Shown: piece after piece, positions 8,264-17,440 of the stretch
How the letters are laid out: each line of letters begins with the position of its first letter
How positions within the stretch are numbered: the stretch's first letter is position 1
Virus record (IMG/VR): IMGVR_UViG_3300033153_001710
Span: 1-37,378 of that record
Strand: one strand, 5' to 3'
Source of the DNA: a virus
Length of the DNA stretch: 37,378 nt
Program-made: the position numbers and the translations under genes
Notes under the pieces: generated by a model
Told to the model about the DNA's origin: nothing
The model's input: only the letters and a program-made list of their open reading frames with translations
Databases searched by the model: none

Positions 8264-11200
8264 TTACAATCTTGACTTATCGCCATCGCCAAACCTTTTT
8301 TCGTATATTCTTCTGTATGTTGCTACAGGCGCACCCGTGCCAACCTCTAATCCAAGTGAAACTAATTCGGTCATAACCTCGGCTATCGTTACGTCTTCTT
8401 TGAGCATACCCCTAGCAGCTTTGGCAATATCATCTAACAATGGCATACTTAAAATCTTCCAGACGTTTTTACCTTGCACGCTTCGCATTCCCGCTTTAGC
8501 TAAGTCATTAATTACAGGAATAGCGTTAAACGGATTTGTAGCTATAGCCTCTAACATGGCAGAGAAATATTTGCCTTCGTCGTCATCGTCAGTACCTCCG
8601 TATAAAAGGCTTCTCATGGCCACGCCAGCCACTCCGAATAGAGCAGGCTGTATAATGCCATAAATAGTCAACGTCTTTACAAGTTGCTTTGCGGATATAT
8701 CTCCCTGTGCGTAACTTATCATGGCGTTTGCTTGTTTTCTTAGGTACTGTGTAGGCGTGTTCTTGAACGCTAAAAATAGTTTTGCCAATGGTTGTTTGCT
8801 ATTCTGAAACTGTGAACGGCTAGATTTCAGTCCTGACTGCTGCGCCCTAAGCGTTGCCTGGTTAAAAACTTCAATAGCCTTTTTCATATCTCCATGCTTA
8901 TTAAGTTCGGATTGTATTACGGGATATCCACCGTAAACGATAGCTCCTATATCGCCAGTTCTTACTAAAAATGTCATAGCATTTGTCCAGGCCTGTTTTT
9001 TGCTTTTCATTCGTCCGGCCTCGTCCATTACTCTCTCGATAGCTTCCGAATATCCTTTATGGAAACGTGCCTCTAAATCAGGTATGTTGTCCCACATATA
9101 TTGAAATGTGTCTATGGGATTCTTTACACCTTCAGCAAAATATTTGCCCCATTCAACACTGTCCATGTCCTCCATGTAGTTGCCTACAGATATTAGCTGT
9201 TTGGCAAATACGGACGGATTCAAGGCAATTTTAGCCACTACCCAATTATTGAGACCCTTACCCATCATTCCCGTAACTGCGTCAAGTTCAGCTTCCATTC
9301 TATTCAAGGATATATTTTCTATCTGGCTCATAAGTGTTTTGTAAACTCTTTCTCCGAACTTCTTCTCAAAATCTGCTTTTACCCCTGAATTGGAAAACAG
9401 TTTTTTAAGCTCGGCGTATTTTCTTGTCAGATGTCTAACGTGTTCTGTTTCTGATATTGTTCTCATATACTTTAAATAAGCATTTGTCGGTACAGGCGTA
9501 ACCGCGCCGGTGGCTCTCCTCTTCATTGACGATAAAGTTTCCCCTTGCATCCTCATGCCTTCGTACATATCAAGAGGTTTTTCGCTTGTTGCCGGCCAGT
9601 AATCTTTGGTCTGTCCCAAGTCCATGTTGTTGGTTTCAATAAATCTTTCGTTTCTTACGTCCCAATCGCCCTGGATATCTTCCATCATTCCATCAGCCAC
9701 GTCCTTTTCTTGCGGTGTGAGCTTCTCCACGAAAGTATCGACTTGTTCTTGTCCGTAAACTCGGTAATAGTTTTCTCTGGTTCTTTCGTTCTTTATGGCA
9801 TTGTAAATGTCGATTATATCCCATCTGGTTATTTCTTTTGGAATATCCTTGAACTCGTCAGGTCTGACGAGTGTATACGTGTCTTCTTCCATGTTGCTGA
9901 AAACATCTGTCAATCTTTTCGGGTTTATTTGCAAATTTTCAGCAATGGAAAGTGCGCCGTCTCTTGACCTCTGGTATATGGCTGTTTGTTTTGCCAGTTC
10001 CGAAAGTTCAGTATTATGTTTTTCGGCAAGATTCTTTCCTACGGTAGAATTAAGCATTGAATATATATCAAAGAACCCCCTGCGAAACGCATTAACTATT
10101 TTTGTTCTTATTCCGGCTTTTGACTTTCCGCGTATATTCTCAATGCCTGTTCTTATCTCTTCGACGTTCTCCTGTCGATTGATAGCTTTCAGCATACTGG
10201 CTTCGTCTTGTGTCTCCGTTCCTAGCCTTTTCATTGTCTGTATATCATCAAGCACCTTTTTAGCCATAGCAGGAGATACTTTGCTACCGTTCGCCTGCAA
10301 AGATAAAAACCTCTTTTTCATTGCATCAAATTCGGTTTCTGTTTCTGCTGGAATAGCATCAAACAGCTCTTGGGCTTTATCTTGCGTAAGCTTAGAATGT
10401 TCTCGTAATTCCGTGAAAACCTTATTTGTCTCATAATCGTACTTGCCTTTACGGGTTGCGGCCTGTTTAGGCGGCTTTGTGTATTTGAGTTGCTTATTGA
10501 TTTTTGCCCGAGTTACTTTTACTTCTTGTGCCTGTTCCAATGCGGCTACGCGTTCCTGTATTCTGGGTATAATCTTCTCCGCTTGGCGAACAGTTTGTGT
10601 GTTTTTTATCCGAGATATGAATTTGGCTTTGTCTTTAGCGATTAAGTTGGAGGCTTTGAGAGTTTCTATAATTCCTTCCTGAACCGCTTTTGTCTCGCTC
10701 TTAACCTGTCCGCGTATAGTTTTGTATTCTTTCTTGATTTCTGAAACCCTTACTTTCAATTGCTTAACTGTACTTGGCTTAGCAGTTATCTCTATGGGCT
10801 TCCCCTCCTTGTCTCTGACTATCCTATCTTCTTCACCAGGTTCTAACTTGTCCAATTCCGCGGCATCTTTTACGTCGTTGACGAAATCAAGGCTTTCGTT
10901 GACATCTCCATTTATTTCGATGTCTATAACATTGCGCTTATTCACAAAAGCTTTCTCCGTAGCTAAAACGTACTGGTCTACATCGATCCCGGCGGCTTCA
11001 GCTTCCTTCAACACTTTCTCAAACTTGGATATCTTGTTTTTAACAACTTTGTTCCTTTTTGCTTTGTCTACAGCCGAAAATGCCATAGTAGCCATACCGC
11101 CTCCGCCAAATCCACCTATAAAACTCTCTATTATACCGGCAAACAAATCTTGCGCTCTGTCTATCCCCATCTTAACAATAGCGTTATTCCATACTTCTTG

Positions 11201-12181
11201 TGAACTTTCAGTTGTACCCTCGCCTACTGCGCCCATCAAGATACCACCTATGCGCTCAACGAGCGGTGCTTTTGTCATTCTCTTGGTAATATGTTTAGTT
11301 ATAACGCTCCGAGTACGCCTTCCAACGGTTTCCATTGCCTTTTTAATGACATTATCTACAGGAAGTTTCGTTGCCAACTTTCCGGCTCCGCCTTTTATAA
11401 GCTTCAAACCTCCATATTCCAGTAACGCGGAACCCGAAGTACCTAAAGCAAACAAAGCCAAAGCATCTGTGTCGGATCCTCCGGCTTCCTTTTTCCTATA
11501 GTACAGATCATTACTTTCTACTGCTCCCAATAGCACCGCCGCCACTCCTACCGTTCCCCCTGTGGCCGCACTTACCAGCCCTGCTGCAACAAGTGAAGGA
11601 ACCGCGCCAAACGCCACAGAGAAGCCACGAACAAAACTAGGATTCTCTAAAAACGTGCCTTTGAATATCTCTGGGTCTGGGGCTTCCCACCCCCTCATGG
11701 ACTCTTCCTCGAAGAAATCCTTACCCTTTTTTCCCCACTCCGATAATACGGGTGATAATTTCTGCATCATATCAAGTGCTGCGGGGCTTGACATGTTCGT
11801 TCTTTTAAGCATCTCTATGCGATCTTTGTTCATTACGCCTATTGAACCCAAAATACCTGCAAGACCACTCATCCCTCCTAAAAATTGTTCCGTAGACCGC
11901 GCTACAGCTTTGGGTATTTCTTTAAGCTTTTCTGGTTTGTCTGCAATTTCTTTAGATAGACCGCGACCGGCAAAAGTAGCGGCTTTCTCGACACTTCCAA
12001 AATCGCGTATGATTTGCCCTAAATTGAATACTTTTTTAGGTGTTTCTGCGTTTTCTCCGATCTCATTAGGCATAAAGTCATCCGTATCAAAGTTAGGTTG
12101 TTGTACGTCCTCACTCGGCTTATCCCAGGGGTTTACCTGTACTTCTGTGGTTCCTTCTGGTTTGTCCCACGGATTAGGCAT
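8264..12181 (-). CDS. Large internal virion (DNA ejection) protein, T7 gp16-like
   Basis: 1305 residues from the ATG at 12181, which follows SD GGGAG and overlaps the previous stop as TAATG; an in-frame TTG five codons upstream is less likely. The N-terminus has two NPWDKP motifs about 16 residues apart. Residues about 180-250 and 340-375 are Gly/Ala-rich hydrophobic stretches that could insert in membranes. The C-terminal third (from QATLRAQQSGLKSSRSQFQ through FLAFKNTPTQYLRKQ) resembles the LPD38-type domain of large polyvalent phage proteins. Length and position match T7 gp16, which helps carry DNA across the envelope. I see no lytic transglycosylase signature, unlike T7 gp16. Confidence 0.75.
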   Translation of the reverse strand: MPNPWDKPEGTTEVQVNPWDKPSEDVQQPNFDTDDFMPNEIGENAETPKKVFNLGQIIRDFGSVEKAATFAGRGLSKEIADKPEKLKEIPKAVARSTEQFLGGMSGLAGILGSIGVMNKDRIEMLKRTNMSSPAALDMMQKLSPVLSEWGKKGKDFFEEESMRGWEAPDPEIFKGTFLENPSFVRGFSVAFGAVPSLVAAGLVSAATGGTVGVAAVLLGAVESNDLYYRKKEAGGSDTDALALFALGTSGSALLEYGGLKLIKGGAGKLATKLPVDNVIKKAMETVGRRTRSVITKHITKRMTKAPLVERIGGILMGAVGEGTTESSQEVWNNAIVKMGIDRAQDLFAGIIESFIGGFGGGGMATMAFSAVDKAKRNKVVKNKISKFEKVLKEAEAAGIDVDQYVLATEKAFVNKRNVIDIEINGDVNESLDFVNDVKDAAELDKLEPGEEDRIVRDKEGKPIEITAKPSTVKQLKVRVSEIKKEYKTIRGQVKSETKAVQEGIIETLKASNLIAKDKAKFISRIKNTQTVRQAEKIIPRIQERVAALEQAQEVKVTRAKINKQLKYTKPPKQAATRKGKYDYETNKVFTELREHSKLTQDKAQELFDAIPAETETEFDAMKKRFLSLQANGSKVSPAMAKKVLDDIQTMKRLGTETQDEASMLKAINRQENVEEIRTGIENIRGKSKAGIRTKIVNAFRRGFFDIYSMLNSTVGKNLAEKHNTELSELAKQTAIYQRSRDGALSIAENLQINPKRLTDVFSNMEEDTYTLVRPDEFKDIPKEITRWDIIDIYNAIKNERTRENYYRVYGQEQVDTFVEKLTPQEKDVADGMMEDIQGDWDVRNERFIETNNMDLGQTKDYWPATSEKPLDMYEGMRMQGETLSSMKRRATGAVTPVPTNAYLKYMRTISETEHVRHLTRKYAELKKLFSNSGVKADFEKKFGERVYKTLMSQIENISLNRMEAELDAVTGMMGKGLNNWVVAKIALNPSVFAKQLISVGNYMEDMDSVEWGKYFAEGVKNPIDTFQYMWDNIPDLEARFHKGYSEAIERVMDEAGRMKSKKQAWTNAMTFLVRTGDIGAIVYGGYPVIQSELNKHGDMKKAIEVFNQATLRAQQSGLKSSRSQFQNSKQPLAKLFLAFKNTPTQYLRKQANAMISYAQGDISAKQLVKTLTIYGIIQPALFGVAGVAMRSLLYGGTDDDDEGKYFSAMLEAIATNPFNAIPVINDLAKAGMRSVQGKNVWKILSMPLLDDIAKAARGMLKEDVTIAEVMTELVSLGLEVGTGAPVATYRRIYEKRFGDGDKSRL

Positions 12182-13665
12182 TAAATTTTCTCCCAATTTT
12201 TACTATCGTATCTATCTCCGCCCTTAAATCTATAAGTACCTTTCTCCCCTGTTTGTTCTGTTCCTATTTCTAGTTCTGCTGTTGTATCTGAAACAGGTTC
12301 AGCCAATATTTTTTTGTTTATTTTGCTTATTATCTGTTGTGCAGTATCTTTGTTTTCTTCGTCCGTAAAATCTTTCCCGTCTGTAGCATAAAAATAGTCT
12401 CTCACGGCCTGGTTTCTATGTAGTTGACTTGTGAGATTCTTTTTGAAAAGCTTATCCGCATCGGCTTCGTCAAATCTCATCCACTTGCCTTTGCTTGCAA
12501 CTTTACCTGTAGCTTTAGCAACTGTAGCATTTAAACCTGCCAATATCTTTTCTGCTCTCGCTGTTTGCACCTTACCATCGGCTTCATACTTAGCGGTAAG
12601 TTTGTTGAAATCTGCGTACATCCTTAAATACTTTTTACTTGATTCCACTCCGGGTTTCTTTCCTAGCATGGATTTCATGTTTGCCGCCAAACTTATAAGT
12701 TCAGCCTCTTGTGGGGTATCTGCCGGAGCCTTAAACGACTCCTTACTCGTCAACACAGTTCTCGCCAATTCCGCGTATTCAGGTGATATGTCTTCGTTAA
12801 GCTCACCCTCGTTAATCTTGGCCATCTTCTCTACCATAGGAATCTCTGTATCAAACAAAAATTCCGTAGTCTCTGCCTCATTGTTCACCTGAACTTCATA
12901 AAAAGCGTCATCCATTTCAATCTGTCTCTTTTCAGCAAGATCACTCAATGTCTTGGTTCTTTCTTTGCTTTGAAGAGAATCTTTAACGTCTTGTCTGCCT
13001 AAAAGTTCCTTTGCACCCTCTGGATCAGTTGAAAGTTGTCCACCTATGAAGGCTTCCATAAAATCTGATTCGTAGTCGTCCATCAACTCTGTAAGCTTTT
13101 CTTCGCTAAATATACCCTCACCAAACGCTGAAAGTCCGGCTTTCGAGTCTTTAAATAATTGTAGTGCTTGGTCAATATTCCCAACGGTTCCCAACTGTGT
13201 TGCTACGGTCAAATTGTTTGCCCGGCTATTGTTAATACTGTTTTCGGCATTGACTATCTCCTGATTAATCCCCCAGGCCACGTTTTGCTCTTTCGCGCGA
13301 CCGATCATCTTTTGAGATAATTCCGTCCATTTACCGCGCCCATTCATGCTGACACTATCAGAATACTGTCCATATATCTTACGGTACGACTGGTCAAGCT
13401 TTGCCAACGATTCTGGATCCCGGGGCCTGCCTTCGTTCTCAACTCGCCACGTCTGCGTTGCTTCCGCCATCTGTATGTTGGCTTCGCTCATAGATTCGTT
13501 CATAGTAGCCATATCGCCCTTCTCTTGCGCTCTCTCGGCTATACCCTGAACCGTAGTACCCAATCTCTTTGCCTCTCTTCCAACAGCTTTATATAGTTCT
13601 GCGCTACTGTGAGGCTTGACGGCTGTATCTAATAGTCTTTTTTCTGCTCGTTGTCTTTTTGCCAT
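12181..13665 (-). CDS. Internal virion protein, T7 gp15-like
   Basis: 494 residues, almost all helical, rich in Glu, Lys, Ala and Gln with no Cys. It lies between the gp14-like and gp16-like genes, the exact slot of gp15 in T7-type phages, where this protein forms part of the ejected inner core. Sequence identity to T7 gp15 is not obvious by eye and the protein is shorter (T7 gp15 is about 750 residues). The call rests mainly on order, size and helical character. SD AAGGACATT precedes the ATG. Confidence 0.65.
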   Translation of the reverse strand: MAKRQRAEKRLLDTAVKPHSSAELYKAVGREAKRLGTTVQGIAERAQEKGDMATMNESMSEANIQMAEATQTWRVENEGRPRDPESLAKLDQSYRKIYGQYSDSVSMNGRGKWTELSQKMIGRAKEQNVAWGINQEIVNAENSINNSRANNLTVATQLGTVGNIDQALQLFKDSKAGLSAFGEGIFSEEKLTELMDDYESDFMEAFIGGQLSTDPEGAKELLGRQDVKDSLQSKERTKTLSDLAEKRQIEMDDAFYEVQVNNEAETTEFLFDTEIPMVEKMAKINEGELNEDISPEYAELARTVLTSKESFKAPADTPQEAELISLAANMKSMLGKKPGVESSKKYLRMYADFNKLTAKYEADGKVQTARAEKILAGLNATVAKATGKVASKGKWMRFDEADADKLFKKNLTSQLHRNQAVRDYFYATDGKDFTDEENKDTAQQIISKINKKILAEPVSDTTAELEIGTEQTGEKGTYRFKGGDRYDSKNWEKI

Positions 13666-13672
13666 AATGTCC

Positions 13673-14170
13673 TTATCTTCTTAAAGAACTTGCACTTGCA
13701 CCTGAATTTGTTGAGACTACCTGTTCTTTTCCCTTATAAGGCGCAGCTTGTGTTTTACCCGCACCCATAGCTACGCTCGTTGAAACCCCGCTTACAGCCC
13801 CCAAAAGCCCCAAATTATAATCAGTTCGGCCTTTTGCTAAAACATTTTCTTGCTGTTTGCTGTAGTATTCGCCAATATTCTGAACTTCTTCTTTACCAAA
13901 GTCATAAGTCTCACCCAACATGGCCTCTGCCGTACCTTCACCGGTCAAGGAAATACCACTCGCCAAGAAAGATGCCCTTTGTTTTCCGGCAAGCTTTTTA
14001 GTCTTCCTGGCGCGTTCCTTTTGTCGCATACGCTTATCTGACTCTAACATGGCCGATTGACGTTTGGATTGTTTCTTTGCCTCTTGCCCGGCATAGTATG
14101 AACTTGCCGCCGCTACCGATGCGGCTACGACCATAGCCACCACCATTACTATACTACTTACTAATGCCAT
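13673..14170 (-). CDS. Internal virion protein, T7 gp14-like
   Basis: 165 residues from the ATG at 14170 (a TTG one codon upstream is possible). The N-terminal hydrophobic Ala/Val-rich helix (IVMVVAMVVAASVAAA) is followed by a basic helix and the segment RASFLASGISLTGEGTAE, with a later DYNLG motif. This layout is typical of gp14-like core proteins that insert in the outer membrane during ejection. It overlaps the upstream gp13-like gene by 17 bp. Family knowledge supports this call better than it does the gp15-like call. Confidence 0.75.
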   Translation of the reverse strand: MALVSSIVMVVAMVVAASVAAASSYYAGQEAKKQSKRQSAMLESDKRMRQKERARKTKKLAGKQRASFLASGISLTGEGTAEAMLGETYDFGKEEVQNIGEYYSKQQENVLAKGRTDYNLGLLGAVSGVSTSVAMGAGKTQAAPYKGKEQVVSTNSGASASSLRR

Positions 14171-14564
14171 CAACCCACCCCCACACGTTATAGTCTACAT
14201 CATCTAAATAGTTCCGCTTTGTACCTTCTAATTCGAAACCAAAAAATCTATGAAATCTATCATTCTTCTCGTTTGCTATACTTATGGTTTCAATGCGAAT
14301 AGGATTAATTGTCTCTATCCCTTTGAGCCATAAACGTTTAGCTTCCTTCATTTCTTTAAGGCCTAAACCTTCAGAACCTTCTACATAAACCGTATATCTG
14401 CTTTTCGCATATGCTTTATACGAAAATATCAACATGACGTTGCCCTTTGTTTCTATCGTATAATTCTCTCTATTCTCAAAATCCTTTACCCATTTCGTGC
14501 GCTCTCTTAAAAATTCATTACCTTTCAATAACTCCAAATCACCTTTACGATAATCTCTTATCAT
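14154..14564 (-). CDS. GNAT-like protein in the T7 gp13 position
   Basis: 136 residues, close to the length of T7 gp13. The N-terminus MIRDYRKGDLELL and the C-terminal RFHRFFGFELEGT segment, which resembles the GFE motif at the end of acetyltransferase folds, suggest a GNAT-like fold. The canonical acetyl-CoA loop (R/QxxGxG/A) is not evident, so catalysis is doubtful. It sits between the tail nozzle gene and the gp14-like gene, as gp13 does. It overlaps the nozzle gene by 4 bp (ATGA). Confidence 0.65.
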   Translation of the reverse strand: MIRDYRKGDLELLKGNEFLRERTKWVKDFENRENYTIETKGNVMLIFSYKAYAKSRYTVYVEGSEGLGLKEMKEAKRLWLKGIETINPIRIETISIANEKNDRFHRFFGFELEGTKRNYLDDVDYNVWGWVDGISK

Positions 14565-16591
14565 AATTTGTCTCCAAACTTTACGTCCAAAGTAATAGAT
14601 GTTATGTTTAGAGGTAACGGTTTCGACTGTTTAACAGTAAACCTTTTATCTAGCGCTGTGCCATCTGAATACGTTATCTGTTTCGTTCCATCCATCGGCA
14701 ACGGCGGAAGGTCTAAAATTGCCCCTTCTGTGGCGTAATTCTGTATATCGACCATCCTGTAGGGTGTCGTGCCGAACTCGCCACCAGCGGAGAATACGAA
14801 CTGTAGATAGGCTCCCGCGACACTCTTTGGCAACAATTGTGTATTAAGTAGCTGAATCAACATACCGATCGGGTAGCTTTGAATGATGCCTTCGTATTTC
14901 TCGCCTATTACCGCGTGTGTGATTTGTCTGTCAAAATCTACTCTCCCGCCTGCGTCCACATCAAAATCACCAAGATAACCACCGTCTGCTACTACTCCTA
15001 CAGTTTTCCCGGCAAGATGCGACAACCCGCCTATTCCGTCTGTTGATAAATACCAGCTAGAATATTCGTCATCTGTTATGTCGCTTAACGCTGTCACCTC
15101 TACAATGCTTGATGAAACATACGCCGTAATCTCGAAATAACCATATTCCATGCCCGTTTCTGTCTTGTACACTATGTTTTTACCAACATCACCAGGAAGA
15201 AATAAACCACCGCTTATTGTTCCTGCCACAGAATCATAGGTAATCGTGCTTGTTCTGTAATCACTCCAAACCAAATGTGAATCCAGATATCTACATTCTT
15301 TTAGTTTTTCTGCAACAATCCTATTGTAAGCTTCTCTGTCGGATGTTTCGTTGCCAGAACCCGTGAAGTAGTCTTCAAAAAGCGGAAACTCTATAATCTT
15401 ACTCAACCTTTCAACATAAATGCCGTTTGTACGCTCAATGAGAGCAAATAAATTATGCTCCTTGTTCTGGTCGTACATTCTACAGATGTCTATAATTCTC
15501 CCCTCTGTGGAATGTCTATGCCATCCAGCTATGCGCTCTTTTAGGTTGAAGTTTAAACTTAAAAAGTCGCCTTCTTCAGACAAAGCAAAGATCAGATCGT
15601 TTTTGTCTTTAATGTGGTATAGCTGCTTGATATTGCCTTCGGTTATATCGTAGCTTACCGCGTTGGCATCTTCCGAATCAAAAGTCTCTGAAAGCAAATC
15701 AAATTTAAAATATTTTACGTTTCTTTGGTCATCCTTGATATAGAACAACAATCCGTCCTTATGAATCGGTATAGTATTGTCGCTACCATCTGTATGGGAC
15801 ATGTGTGCCGTGATCGTACTCGGCGTGATAGGTTCTGTTTCTGAACCTCCGTTTATAGGCACAATCCCTTCAGCAGAACCACACACAAGGCTTTTCTGTC
15901 CGTTTTTTAGCCAGGTAATCTTTTCGGTTAAGTCCGACAAGGTTATTTCTAACCCATCATCATCATTCGCACCTGTTGTCATATCGTCATAATCGCCGCT
16001 CTTAGAGCCATAAACTGTAGTGTACTTCAGTGTAGGCGCACCGTAGTAAAGCCTGCCCTGGAAGAACGTAACGCTTGCAGGCCAGCCTACTGTACCTATA
16101 CTGGGATCGTCGAATGGATCCGCTGTTCTTATAAACGTAGCGAACGTGAAACTTGTAGCGCTTACCCTTGTGAGCTTATATGGTTCGTGTTGTGGATGAA
16201 CCACATACATAACGTCTGCATTCTGTGTGAACTGAATCTCTTTAGCTTCTGCAAGTGAATACGGACTTGCTACTTCCAGGTCTGCACCAGCCGACTGAAC
16301 AAATCCAAAATTCCCAGCTATATCATAACTCAAAAACTTTATCTTGCTATCATAGAACAAGGCTATATAATCCTGTGTTTGAGAGAATTTGAACTCTACC
16401 ATGTTACAATCTTCGAACTCCACCATCATTTCAAAGCCCGGCCTGAACATTGCGTTACCCTTGAAATTACTCCAAAAGTTACGAAACCGTTCAGATCCGT
16501 TCTTATAAATAGGCAAATCGTTACGACCCATTAAGTCGTGATCTGTTTCCCCTCGAGAGAGGTTATTGTATATTGATATGATTTTCTGCAT
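14561..16591 (-). CDS. Tail nozzle protein (tail tubular protein B, T7 gp12-like)
   Basis: 676 residues, beta-rich throughout. The N-terminus (IYNNLSRGETDHDLMGR) and the segments FRPGFEMMVEFE, TFFQGRLYYGAP and TEKITWLKNGQKSLVCGSAEG are typical of podovirus tail tubular protein B, which forms the beta-propeller nozzle at the end of the short tail. It starts on a TAATG overlap with the adaptor gene. The gp11-gp12-gp13 order is conserved. Confidence 0.85.
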   Translation of the reverse strand: MQKIISIYNNLSRGETDHDLMGRNDLPIYKNGSERFRNFWSNFKGNAMFRPGFEMMVEFEDCNMVEFKFSQTQDYIALFYDSKIKFLSYDIAGNFGFVQSAGADLEVASPYSLAEAKEIQFTQNADVMYVVHPQHEPYKLTRVSATSFTFATFIRTADPFDDPSIGTVGWPASVTFFQGRLYYGAPTLKYTTVYGSKSGDYDDMTTGANDDDGLEITLSDLTEKITWLKNGQKSLVCGSAEGIVPINGGSETEPITPSTITAHMSHTDGSDNTIPIHKDGLLFYIKDDQRNVKYFKFDLLSETFDSEDANAVSYDITEGNIKQLYHIKDKNDLIFALSEEGDFLSLNFNLKERIAGWHRHSTEGRIIDICRMYDQNKEHNLFALIERTNGIYVERLSKIIEFPLFEDYFTGSGNETSDREAYNRIVAEKLKECRYLDSHLVWSDYRTSTITYDSVAGTISGGLFLPGDVGKNIVYKTETGMEYGYFEITAYVSSSIVEVTALSDITDDEYSSWYLSTDGIGGLSHLAGKTVGVVADGGYLGDFDVDAGGRVDFDRQITHAVIGEKYEGIIQSYPIGMLIQLLNTQLLPKSVAGAYLQFVFSAGGEFGTTPYRMVDIQNYATEGAILDLPPLPMDGTKQITYSDGTALDKRFTVKQSKPLPLNITSITLDVKFGDKL

Positions 16592-17220
16592 TAATATTTC
16601 ACATGGTTTGTTGGTGAATTAACAGTACGTGATTTAAAAAATTTAGAATTATTTATCCTTATCGGCCTGTTCTCTTGTGAGTCTACCGCGCCCATTTCAG
16701 AACGTTTTCTAGGCAATATCTGTTCCATGTACGTCAATCGCTCCATATCTTTGGTTATTCCCATACAAGTAGCATAGGCAAGTTCCCATGACATTAACGT
16801 AACAAAGTCGTCCGTGAACTTAGATACGTCCGTTTCGTCTTTAATGTATCTTATCGGAAGTCCATCCGAACCGTCTTCTTCTGTCATTATAGCTTTCTTC
16901 CCGCTGGGCAACTGTTCAATGGCGTAGTTGTTCTCTTTGTATTGAACTTCTCCTATGCCTAACATTTTTAAACAGTCGTCCGGGTATTCAAACGCTTGGC
17001 TCCATCCAAACGCGGGCGCTTCTGCGTGTAGGGATACTCGTTTCCGGGCTGCTGCAAAACTCGGAATAAGCATCTTTAGGGTTTTTCTTCGTATTGGATC
17101 CCACCATTTAGAGAATATACGCTCTATATCAGTCTCCGGAGTGTCTATATCGCTGACACTTCCGTAATCTCCCAATCTGCCTAAAGCTAGATCACATACG
17201 CTCGATTTTGTGTTTGACAT
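16591..17220 (-). CDS. Tail adaptor protein (tail tubular protein A, T7 gp11-like)
   Basis: 209 residues. The N-terminus (VCDLALGRLGDYGSVSDID) and the later WDPIRRKTLKM and FEYPDDCLKML segments are hallmarks of the gp11-like head-to-tail adaptor that sits below the portal ring. The length is close to T7 gp11 (about 196 residues). It is followed immediately by the nozzle gene, to which it is translationally coupled. Confidence is high from motif and context together. Confidence 0.85.
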   Translation of the reverse strand: MSNTKSSVCDLALGRLGDYGSVSDIDTPETDIERIFSKWWDPIRRKTLKMLIPSFAAARKRVSLHAEAPAFGWSQAFEYPDDCLKMLGIGEVQYKENNYAIEQLPSGKKAIMTEEDGSDGLPIRYIKDETDVSKFTDDFVTLMSWELAYATCMGITKDMERLTYMEQILPRKRSEMGAVDSQENRPIRINNSKFFKSRTVNSPTNHVKY

Positions 17221-17221
17221 T

Positions 17222-17440
17222 TTACCTGCCTATATTATGTATCATTGTTTTTAAGTTCTGTAACGAGTCTTTATATGATAGCGCCGCCACCATTGCATCG
17301 TTGAAATAATCCGTTACGGCCTGATCTGATACGTCCTCGAATATAAAAAATACCTTACGGCCTTTACGTTCCGTTCCTTCTATCGGTGTTCCTGTGGCTT
17401 TTAAGTACGCCGCTAAATATAAATCTGAAGTTTTATACAT
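17222..17440 (-). CDS. DUF5659-like small protein
   Basis: 72 residues with the pattern TSDLYLAAYLKATG near the start, a central KVFFIFED strand and a C-terminal helix (YKDSLQNLKTMI). This resembles DUF5659-type phage proteins often found next to tail or head genes; the assignment is from memory of the pattern. It overlaps the end of the O-antigen-ligase-like gene by 8 bp and precedes the adaptor gene by 1 bp. The function is unknown. Confidence 0.6.
   Translation of the reverse strand: MYKTSDLYLAAYLKATGTPIEGTERKGRKVFFIFEDVSDQAVTDYFNDAMVAALSYKDSLQNLKTMIHNIGR

Noticed and set aside
10722-12227. Two long plus-strand ORFs (10722-11501, 11562-12227) opposite the gp16-like gene
   Set aside because: They are antisense shadows of a well-supported 1305-residue gene; no SD, promoter or family motif on the plus strand.
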